Shown piece by piece: positions 42,702 through 51,100 of a stretch of DNA of 64,000 nt. Below the pieces are notes generated by a model. That model saw only the letters and a list, made by a program, of their open reading frames with translations, did not search any database and was not told where the DNA came from. This DNA is from Variovorax sp. J22P240 (GTDB lineage: Bacteria > Pseudomonadota > Gammaproteobacteria > Burkholderiales > Burkholderiaceae_C): contig NZ_JASZYR010000001.1 of the NCBI RefSeq assembly GCF_030316855.1, positions 558,001-622,000 of the forward strand, read 5' to 3'. A program made the translations under genes and the position numbers. Numbering within the stretch: the stretch's first letter is position 1; each line of letters starts with the position of its first letter.

Positions 42702-43670
42702 ATGCGCTTCGCGGCATACTCGAAGTGGTCACAACTCACCCCTGAATCCTTCCGAATGGACAAAGAAGTCGTCCCCGCAGTCCTTGCGGTCATCAATGAA
42801 AAGCGCCTGCTCGGCGAGAAGCGCACCCCCGTCGAGATCATTGCCAAGATGGGCGTGTTCGAGGCCCGCGAAAAAGCGTCCGAGCAAGCCTGGCTGGCCA
42901 CGGGCGACAACATCATCGCCACCATCTGGGCGGAGTTCGTCAGCATCGGAGCCGGCGGGCGCTGGTTCTGTCTCGAATCCCTGGATACGCATCACCGCAT
43001 CGGCGGCGGCGACCGGAGCGCCCTTCAAATCCAGCGTGCCAAGGATCGACTCCAACTGCTCAAGCGGGCGCTGGACGCGGGGCAGGGGGTGAGGGCCGTA
43101 CTGCAGACGAACCGCGTTGCCATTGCCGACATGGAGACCGACAGGGCTGCCAGGGTGTCGACGCGAGTGCCGGACGACGAGGAATGGCACATTGCCACAT
43201 GGGATGCCGATCAGAAGATGGCGATCCTGGTTCGCGGTCCCCGCGGCTGGCTGCCGACGGAAGAAGAGATCAAAGCCGCACGGGCGCGGGGCAATATTCC
43301 CGTTGTGGCACAAGCGGGCCCATCCGGCCAACTGTCCCCGGAAGACGTGCAGGCGGCCGCGATGGACTACGTCACGCGTCACTTCGCGGGCTACGGATAC
43401 AAGGCCGAGAACGTCGCGAATCAGAAGCTCGGCTATGACATCGAGGTGTCGGACAAGAAGGGCAACACCTTGCTCAAGCTCGCGGTGAAGGGAACCGCTC
43501 CTGGAATGGCCAGTTTTCAGCTCACAAGCGACGAGCGCTCTTGTGCCAAGCGGGGAGATCCGTGGCGGCTTGCGGTGGTCACCGACGCCGTCGGCCCTGC
43601 GGCGCAGCACAAGCTCTACAAGCCTGCCGAGATCGACCAGGCGCCCGGGCTCGAACCGCTCCTTCAATAG
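42702..43670 (+). CDS. DUF3883-domain protein
   Basis: A 322-residue soluble protein. The C-terminal ~110 residues read as DUF3883: AMDYVTRHFAGYGYKAENVANQKLGYDIEV, then LLKLAVKG and FQLTSDERSCAK. DUF3883 has a PD-(D/E)xK-like core; here the expected Glu of the E-x-K triad seems to be Ala (LAVKG), so nuclease activity may be lost. The N-terminal ~200 residues are unfamiliar. The ATG at 42702 has AAGG upstream; the next ATG at 42756 has none. No restriction or helicase genes adjoin it, unlike many DUF3883 genes in defence loci. Confidence 0.65.
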   Translation: MRFAAYSKWSQLTPESFRMDKEVVPAVLAVINEKRLLGEKRTPVEIIAKMGVFEAREKASEQAWLATGDNIIATIWAEFVSIGAGGRWFCLESLDTHHRIGGGDRSALQIQRAKDRLQLLKRALDAGQGVRAVLQTNRVAIADMETDRAARVSTRVPDDEEWHIATWDADQKMAILVRGPRGWLPTEEEIKAARARGNIPVVAQAGPSGQLSPEDVQAAAMDYVTRHFAGYGYKAENVANQKLGYDIEVSDKKGNTLLKLAVKGTAPGMASFQLTSDERSCAKRGDPWRLAVVTDAVGPAAQHKLYKPAEIDQAPGLEPLLQ

Positions 43671-43697
43671 CACCGCGATCTCACCACAGGACGGCCC

Positions 43698-44144
43698 ATG
43701 AAACGACGCTCCCTCCTTGGCTTGCTGGCCGCGGTGCCGCTGGCCCAGTCCCTGACGGCTCGCGCGGCGACGCAGGTTCAGGTCTACAAGAATCCCAGTT
43801 GCGGGTGCTGCACGGCGTGGGTCGACCACCTCAAGGCGGCTGGCTTCGCGGTGTCGGTGACCGAAACCGACGACACCGGACCCCTGCGCAAGCGCCTGGG
43901 CGTGCCGAACCGCCTGGCCGGCTGCCACACGGGCGTCGTCGAGGGCTACGCGCTCGAAGGACACGTGCCTGCGGCGGAGGTTAAGCGCCTGCTGGCATTG
44001 AAGCCGAATGCCGTGGGGCTGGCTGTCCCGGGCATGCCGGTCGGTTCGCCCGGCATGGAATACGGCGACCGCAAGGAGTCGTACCAGGTCATCCTCATAG
44101 GGCGCAACGCCCGCGACACGGTGTTTGCCAGCTATCCCCAGTGA
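43698..44144 (+). CDS. DUF411 periplasmic metal-binding protein
   Basis: A 148-residue DUF411 protein with an N-terminal signal (KRRSLLGLLAAVPLAQSLTARA; the two Arg make a Tat route possible). The mature protein has a thioredoxin-like CxxC-type site in YKNPSCGCCTAWVDHL, and conserved GCHTGVVEGYALEGHVPA. Family members occur in copper or silver resistance loci and are thought to bind copper. No copper genes are seen next to it here. Confidence 0.85.
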   Translation: MKRRSLLGLLAAVPLAQSLTARAATQVQVYKNPSCGCCTAWVDHLKAAGFAVSVTETDDTGPLRKRLGVPNRLAGCHTGVVEGYALEGHVPAAEVKRLLALKPNAVGLAVPGMPVGSPGMEYGDRKESYQVILIGRNARDTVFASYPQ

Positions 44145-44285
44145 CCTGACCCGGAATCCTGGGGCTGAGACGCCCCCCTTCCGACACGGCTGGAACCTAC
44201 AGCCGGATGGGCACCAGACCGACCGAGCCGACGGAATAGCCGTCTATCCTCGGGGCAGCTTTTGTTCGCCGTCCATGAGGTATCC

Positions 44286-45827
44286 ATGCCCCCCAATGCT
44301 CAAGTCGTCGCAAAGGTCGAACAACGCGCCGGGGACGGGTCGACGACCGGCAACGCAGAGTCGCACGCCTTGTTGAAGATGGGCGTTCCCGGTCTGGACG
44401 ACATCCTCGGCGGCGGGTTGACGCCGCACCGTCTCTATCTGCTGGAAGGTGCGCCCGGCGCGGGCAAGACCACCGTCGCGATTCAGTTCCTGCGCGAAGG
44501 CGCCGCGCGCGGCGAGGCGGTGCTGTACGTCACGCTGTCGGAGACCAAGGCCGAGCTCGACGGCGTGGCCCGCTCGCATGGCTGGGACATGCGGGGCATC
44601 GAGGTGCGCGAGATGCTGCCGCCGCAGGACGCGCTCGAGCCGGACGAGCAGTACACGATGTTCCACCCCTCCGAAGTCGAACTGAGCGAGACCACGCTGC
44701 GCATCCTCGCGGACGTCGACGTCATCAAGCCAACGAGAGTGGTGTTCGACTCGCTGTCGGAACTGCGACTGCTGGCGGCCGGCTCCTTGCGCTACCGGCG
44801 GCAGATCCTCGCGCTCAAGCAGTTTTTCACCGGTCGTCTGTGCACGGTGTTGCTGCTCGACGACCTCACCGCGACGGAGCAGGATCTTCAGGTGCAGAGC
44901 ATCGCGCACGCCGTCATCCGGCTGGAGCAGCTGAACCCCGACTATGGCGCGGCGCGGCGGCGGCTCGTGGTCACCAAGTACCGCGGGAAGGAATTTCGTG
45001 GCGGGTTCCACGACTACAAGATCGCTCGTGGTGGCCTGCAGGTGTTTCCCCGGCTCGTCGCGGCGGAGCACACCACAACATTGCTGCAGACGCGCATTCC
45101 CAGTGACCTGCCTGCGCTCGACGAACTTCTCGGCGGCGGTCTGGAAAAGGGCACCAGCACGCTTTTCGTGGGTGCGCCCGGCACCGGCAAGTCCAGTGTC
45201 TCGGTGCAATTCGCCATCGCGGCCGCCCGGCGCGGCGAATGCGCGGCCCTGTTCATCTTCGACGAGAGCATCAACACGCTGCGCACGCGTTGCGAAGGGA
45301 TGGGGATGGACATCGGGCCGCACATGGATTCGGGGCACATCCGTGTGCGTCAGGTCGATCCTGCGGAGCTGTCGCCGGGCGAGTTCGTCCACGAGATACG
45401 CTCCGCCGTCGAGGAGCACGGCGCGACGGTGATCGTGATCGACAGCCTCAACGGCTATCTCAACGCCATGCCGGACGAGCGCTTTCTCATCGCGCAGCTG
45501 CATGAGCTGCTGACCTATCTCGGGCAGAACGGAGTCGCCACCATGCTGGTCGGAGCGCAGCACGGGCTGATCGGCATGCAGATGCAGACGCCGGTCGATG
45601 CGAGCTACCTGGCCGATGCGGTGGTGCTGCTGCGCTACTACGAGTTCGAAGGCGAGGTGCGGCAGGCGATCTCGGTGCTCAAGAAGCGCGGGGGCGCACA
45701 TGAGCGCACGATCCGCGCGTTTTCGCTGACCTCCGAGGGCGTGAAGGTCGGGGCGCCGCTGCGCAATTTCCGCGGCATTCTCACGGGGATCCCGGTACCG
45801 ATCGACGGGGTTCGTTCGCCATCGTGA
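44286..45827 (+). CDS. KaiC-like double-domain ATPase
   Basis: A 513-residue protein with two RecA-like KaiC domains. Walker A motifs are GAPGAGKTT (Lys61) and GAPGTGKSS (Lys302). At the position of the cyanobacterial phosphorylation pair Ser431-Thr432 it has Ser440-Tyr441 (PVDASYLAD), aligned by eye. No kaiA or kaiB is in the window. Its stop overlaps the GTG start of a hybrid histidine kinase, so the two are a coupled pair. Bacterial KaiC-like proteins outside cyanobacteria are linked to stress responses and light or time signalling; the role here is unknown. The ATG at 44286 was preferred to one 24 bases upstream. Confidence 0.87.
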   Translation: MPPNAQVVAKVEQRAGDGSTTGNAESHALLKMGVPGLDDILGGGLTPHRLYLLEGAPGAGKTTVAIQFLREGAARGEAVLYVTLSETKAELDGVARSHGWDMRGIEVREMLPPQDALEPDEQYTMFHPSEVELSETTLRILADVDVIKPTRVVFDSLSELRLLAAGSLRYRRQILALKQFFTGRLCTVLLLDDLTATEQDLQVQSIAHAVIRLEQLNPDYGAARRRLVVTKYRGKEFRGGFHDYKIARGGLQVFPRLVAAEHTTTLLQTRIPSDLPALDELLGGGLEKGTSTLFVGAPGTGKSSVSVQFAIAAARRGECAALFIFDESINTLRTRCEGMGMDIGPHMDSGHIRVRQVDPAELSPGEFVHEIRSAVEEHGATVIVIDSLNGYLNAMPDERFLIAQLHELLTYLGQNGVATMLVGAQHGLIGMQMQTPVDASYLADAVVLLRYYEFEGEVRQAISVLKKRGGAHERTIRAFSLTSEGVKVGAPLRNFRGILTGIPVPIDGVRSPS

Positions 45828-47368
45828 GCGAGGTGCCTTCCGAGCTGGAGTACCGCATCCTGCTGCGGACGGCGACTTCGAGGGACGCCATGATGGCGAG
45901 CGCCGTGCTGCAGCGCGCACAGTTCGACCCGGCCATCTGCGCCGACATGGCTGACCTGTTGCGCGAGATGTCTGTCGGTGCCGGTGCCGTCATGCTGGCT
46001 GAGGAAGTGATCGCCGGGCCGGCCATGGCGGAGCTGAAAGTCGCGCTGGCTTCGCAGGGGCCATGGTCCGACTTGCCCGTGATCGTGCTGGCGCGACAGG
46101 GGGCGGACTCGCGGGCCATCGCGGACGTGATGGACGAGTTCGCGAACGTCACCGTCATCGAGCGACCGATGCGTGTGGCGTCCCTGGTGAGCGCGGTGCG
46201 CACCGCCTTGCGCTCGCGCCGCCGGCAGTATGAGTTGCGCAGGCTGCTGGACAGCTTGCGCGACGCTGACCAGCGCAAGACCGAGTTTCTAGCCACGCTG
46301 GCGCACGAGCTTCGCAACCCGCTGGCGCCTTTGAGCACTGCCTTGTCGCTTCTGGCGCGCAAGAAGCCGTCGGCGGAGGAGTCCGTCAAGTACTACGAGT
46401 TGATGGGCCGCCAGGTCGAGCACATGGTCCGCCTGGTGAACGACCTGATGGAGGTTTCGCGCATCACGCGCGGAAAGATCGAGCTGCAGATGCGCCCCGT
46501 GCTGCTCGACGCGGTGATCGACGACGCGATCGAGCTGAGCCGGCCGCTGGTCGAACGGGCCGGCCACACGCTGTCCGTCGAGCTGGGCGCCGAACCGCTC
46601 GTCATGCGCGGCGACGCGGTGCGCCTGACCCAGGTGTTTTCGAATCTGCTGAACAACGCGGCCAAGTACACGCCATCGGGCGGGCGCATCACGGTCGTCG
46701 CGCGCCAGCTCGACCGGCATGCGGTGGTCGAGGTGGGCGACACGGGCACGGGCCTGTCGCCGGACATGCTCAAGTCCATCTTCGACATGTTCGTGCAGGT
46801 GAGCGGAACGTCGAAGGCGGCGCAGGGCGGGCTTGGCATCGGCCTCACCCTGGTGAAGAGCCTGGTCGAGCTGCACGGCGGCAGCGTGGAGGCGGCGAGC
46901 GAGGGCCTGGGCCAGGGCGCGACCTTCACTGTGCGCCTCCCCTTGGCGAAGACCACTTCGCCGGCCAGGCCGCGCGCGATCGCGTCGCAGGACGGGTGGG
47001 CGCCTTCGATCGAAGGCGTGGTCCTCGTCGTCGACGACAACCGCGACGCAGCCGATAGCCTGGCCGAACTGCTGGGAACGATGGGCGCCGCCACCCTGGT
47101 CGCGTATGGAGGGGAGGAAGCGCTGCAACTCGCGAGGTCGAACGACATCGACATCGCCGTGCTCGACATCGGCATGCCCGGCATGGACGGCTGCGACCTG
47201 GCAGGGCATCTTCGAGCCGAACCCGGCGGCGCGCAGATGATGCTCATCGCGCTGACGGGTTGGGGCCAGCAGGGCTACAAGGAACGGATCGCGTCGGCGG
47301 GTTTCGACCACCATCTGCTGAAGCCCCTGAGCCTGCCGGAGTTGATGGCGGCGCTCAGAGGCGGGTGA
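45824..47368 (+). CDS. Hybrid histidine kinase coupled to KaiC-like protein
   Basis: A 514-residue soluble protein starting with GTG inside the kaiC-like stop (GTGA). Residues ~10-130 form a receiver-like fold without clear phosphorylation residues (a pseudo-receiver). HisKA has LAHELRNPLAP with His161; the ATPase domain has NLLNNAAKYTPSGG, GDTGTGL and GGLGIGL. A true receiver at the C-terminus carries Asp448 in IAVLDIGMPGMDG and a Lys in HLLKPLS. No membrane segment. The KaiC-like ATPase may control its activity, by analogy with SasA/CikA, but that is inference. Confidence 0.88.
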   Translation: MSEVPSELEYRILLRTATSRDAMMASAVLQRAQFDPAICADMADLLREMSVGAGAVMLAEEVIAGPAMAELKVALASQGPWSDLPVIVLARQGADSRAIADVMDEFANVTVIERPMRVASLVSAVRTALRSRRRQYELRRLLDSLRDADQRKTEFLATLAHELRNPLAPLSTALSLLARKKPSAEESVKYYELMGRQVEHMVRLVNDLMEVSRITRGKIELQMRPVLLDAVIDDAIELSRPLVERAGHTLSVELGAEPLVMRGDAVRLTQVFSNLLNNAAKYTPSGGRITVVARQLDRHAVVEVGDTGTGLSPDMLKSIFDMFVQVSGTSKAAQGGLGIGLTLVKSLVELHGGSVEAASEGLGQGATFTVRLPLAKTTSPARPRAIASQDGWAPSIEGVVLVVDDNRDAADSLAELLGTMGAATLVAYGGEEALQLARSNDIDIAVLDIGMPGMDGCDLAGHLRAEPGGAQMMLIALTGWGQQGYKERIASAGFDHHLLKPLSLPELMAALRGG

Positions 47369-47455
47369 ACCGCAGTCTCGCGCCCCCGGCGAGCCGATCA
47401 ATTGAGCCGCTGCCCGCCGGCCGCATCGAAGAGGTGCGCCTCGCCGTGGCTCCCG

Positions 47456-47956
47456 CTACTTCAGCTTGGCGTCTTCCTGCTTGGCTTCGGCCATGGCCTC
47501 GGGCTCCAGTTCTTCCGCGTAGCGGTTGAGCCGCACGAAGATGCCCCATCCGGCCAGGATCACCCCGACGGAGCACAACGTCGCGGCCGCGTAGAGGAGG
47601 AGCGAAGGCGCTTCACGCGCCTTGAACGTCGCAACCAGCGCTTCGACCGCGACCGCCACGACGATCACGACCATGAAGCGCGAGAGGAATCTGCGCACGC
47701 GAGTGGGGGCGCTGATGTGCGCATCGCGGATGACCTCCTCTTCCGCGATGGTCTGGGAGATCTGCAAGGCGACTACCGCCGCCGCCAGCAGCCCCATGGC
47801 CTCGATGATGGATTCGGCCGCCGAGGCGTCGAGCCCGCCGGCGAACGCCGTCCAGGCCACGCGCGCGGCGATCACGATCAGCATGAGCGCCGCCATGGCG
47901 AAAAGGGCCGCCATGAACGCATGGACCGCCGAATAGAGGCCGAGGAGCAGTTTCAT
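47456..47956 (-). CDS. Small four-helix membrane protein
   Basis: A 166-residue predicted inner-membrane protein with hydrophobic segments at ~4-36, 48-66, 91-109 and 119-140. The C-terminal tail is charged (EAMAEAKQEDAKLK). No family recognised with confidence. It is the only leftward gene between two rightward signalling genes. Its start leaves a 228 bp gap to the poly-HAMP kinase that may hold promoters for both. Confidence 0.65.
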   Translation of the reverse strand: MKLLLGLYSAVHAFMAALFAMAALMLIVIAARVAWTAFAGGLDASAAESIIEAMGLLAAAVVALQISQTIAEEEVIRDAHISAPTRVRRFLSRFMVVIVVAVAVEALVATFKAREAPSLLLYAAATLCSVGVILAGWGIFVRLNRYAEELEPEAMAEAKQEDAKLK

Positions 47957-48184
47957 GGTCGCAGATGGTAGGGGGCAGAGCGCTCTTTAGGCCCTTTGTT
48001 TTCAATCTGTAGTCCCCCGCCTACGCATCAAAGTGCCGGGCTCCGACAAGTCGCCTGGGGGTGAACTCCCTAGGCCGGAATACGATCTTTCGCCGCAGGG
48101 GGCTCGGACTGCGAAGGAGGGGGCGCGTAACCCCGCAAAGGCCTCATTGCGTTCCATTCAACGCGCGTTTCCATCGAGGCATTC

Positions 48185-51100
48185 ATGAACGTCATCGACC
48201 AGGTTTCCCCCTCGGACACCGTGCAGCACATGGTGGTTTTGCTCGATGCGATGACCCGGCTGCGCAAGGGAGATTCCAAGGTTCGGCTTCCTGCGCATTG
48301 GGACGGCCTTTCCGGGAAAGTCGCGGACACCTTCAACGGCCTGGTCGAGCAGAACGCCATGCTGGCTTCGGAGCTGACGCGTCTGCGGCAAGTCGTCGGC
48401 AAGGAGGGCAAGCTCAAGCAGCGGGCGGTGATGCACGAGGCGCGTGGTTTCTGGGGTGAGTCGATCGCCTGCGTCAATTCCCTCATCGACGACCTGGTGC
48501 ATCCGACCAGCGAGGTCGCGCGGGTCATCGGCGCCGTAGCGCAGGGCGACCTGTCCAAGAGCATGGCGCTCGAGGTCGAAGGCCGCGAACTCGAAGGCGA
48601 GTTCCTGCGCACCGCCAGGACGATCAACAAGATGGTCGAGCAACTCGGCAACTTCTCGGCCGAAGTCACGCGTGTGGCGCGCGAGGTGGGCACGGAGGGC
48701 AAGCTGGGCGGGCAGGCCAAGGTCAAGGGCGTGGCCGGCACCTGGAAGGACCTGACGGACTCGGTGAATTCCATGGCCGGCAACCTGACCGACCAGGTGC
48801 GCAACATCGCCGACGTCACGACAGCCGTCGCCAAGGGCGACCTCTCCAAAAAGATCGACGTCGACGTGAAGGGCGAGTTCCTGACGCTGAAGAACACCAT
48901 CAACACGATGGTCGACCAGTTGCGTTCGTTCGCCTCCGAGGTCACTCGCGTGGCGCGTGAAGTTGGCACCGAAGGTTCGCTCGGCGGGCAGGCGCGTGTA
49001 GAGGGCGTGTCGGGCACCTGGAAGGACCTCACGGATTCCGTGAACTCCATGGCGGGCAATCTCACCAGCCAGGTGCGCAACATCGCCGACGTGACCAAGG
49101 CGGTGGCCGCCGGCGACCTGTCCAAGAAGATCACGGTGGACGGCAAGGGTGAAATCCTGGAGTTGAAGAACACCGTCAACACGCTGGTCGACCAGTTGCG
49201 CTCGTTCGCGGCCGAAGTCACGCGGGTGGCGCGAGAGGTCGGCACAGAGGGCAAGCTGGGTGGGCAGGCCGACGTGCAAGGCGTGGCGGGCACCTGGAAG
49301 GATCTGACGGATTCGGTGAATTCCATGGCTGGCAACCTGACCAGCCAGGTCCGCAACATCGCCGACGTGACCAAGGCCGTGGCGGCGGGTGATCTCTCGA
49401 AGAAGATCACCGTCGACGTGAAGGGCGAGATCCTCGAACTCAAGGCCACCATCAACACGATGGTGGACCAGCTGCGCTCCTTCGCGGCCGAAGTCACGCG
49501 CGTGGCCCGCGAGGTGGGCACCGAAGGCAAGCTCGGCGGGCAGGCCGACGTGCAGGGCGTGGCCGGCACCTGGAAGGACCTCACGGAATCCGTCAACTTC
49601 ATGGCGGGCAACCTCACCAGCCAGGTGCGCAACATCGCGGACGTGACCAAGGCCGTGGCGGCGGGTGACCTTTCCAAGAAGATCTCGGTCGACACCAAGG
49701 GCGAGATCCTGGAGCTCACCAACACGATCAACACCATGGTGGACCAGCTGTCGTCCTTCGCTGCCGAAGTGACGCGCGTCGCGCGCGAGGTGGGCACGGA
49801 GGGCAAGCTCGGCGGCCAGGCCGATGTGCAAGGCGTGGCCGGGACCTGGAAAGACCTCACCGAATCGGTGAACTCGATGGCGTCCAACCTGACCTCGCAG
49901 GTGCGCAACATCGCCGACGTGACCAAGGCCGTCGCGGCAGGTGACCTTTCCAAGAAGATCACGGTCGACGTGAAGGGCGAGATCCTCGAACTGAAGAACA
50001 CCGTGAACACCATGGTGGACCAGTTGCGTTCGTTCGCCGCAGAGGTGACGCGGGTCGCGCGCGAGGTGGGGACCGAAGGCATCCTGGGCGGGCAGGCCGA
50101 CGTGCAAGGCGTCGCCGGCACGTGGAAGGACCTCACGGAGTCGGTCAACTTCATGGCGGGCAATCTGACCTCGCAGGTGCGCAATATCGCGGAGGTGACC
50201 ACTGCCGTGGCCGCGGGCGACCTGTCGAAGAAGATCACCGTGGACGTGAAAGGCGAGATATCGGAGCTCAAGAACACCGTCAACACGATGGTGGATCAGT
50301 TGCGGTCCTTCGCTGCCGAAGTGACCCGCGTCGCGCTGGAGGTGGGCACCGAGGGCATCCTGGGCGGGCAGGCCGATGTGCAGGGCGTTGCCGGCACGTG
50401 GAAGGACCTCACGGACTCCGTCAACCTGATGGCCTCCAATCTCACCTCGCAGGTGCGCAACATCGCGGACGTGACCAAGGCGGTAGCGGCCGGGGACCTC
50501 TCAAAGAAGATCACGGTGGACGTGAAGGGAGAGATCCTGGAGCTGAAGGCCACCATCAACACCATGGTGGACCAGCTGTCGTCCTTCGCCGCGGAGGTGA
50601 CCCGCGTCGCGCGCGAGGTGGGCACCGAAGGGCGGCTGGGTGGACAGGCCCAGGTGCGCGATGTGTCCGGCACCTGGAAGGACCTCACCGAAAACGTCAA
50701 CTTCATGGCCGGCAACCTGACGAGCCAGGTGCGGGGCATCGCCAAAGTGGTGACGGCGGTGGCCGACGGCGACCTGAAGCAGAAGCTGACCGTGGAAGCC
50801 AAGGGTGAGATCGCTGCGCTGGCAGAGACGATCAACAGCATGACGGACACGCTCGCCACCTTTGCCGATCAGGTCACGACGGTGGCGCGCGAGGTGGGTG
50901 TCGAAGGCAAGCTCGGCGGGCAGGCGAAGGTGCCCGGCGCGTCCGGCACCTGGAAGGGCCTGACCGAGAACGTCAACCAGCTCGCCGCCAATCTCACGAC
51001 CCAGGTGCGCGCCATCGCCGAGGTCGCGACGGCTGTGACGCAGGGCGACCTGACGCGGTCCATCACGGTCGAGGCGCAAGGGGAAGTCGCTGCGCTGAAG

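Noticed and set aside
48070-50286. Long open frames on the minus strand (738 and 649 codons) across the poly-HAMP gene
   Set aside because: They run only where the plus-strand 276-bp repeats are and repeat with the same period; their composition is that of an antisense shadow and no ribosome site fits.
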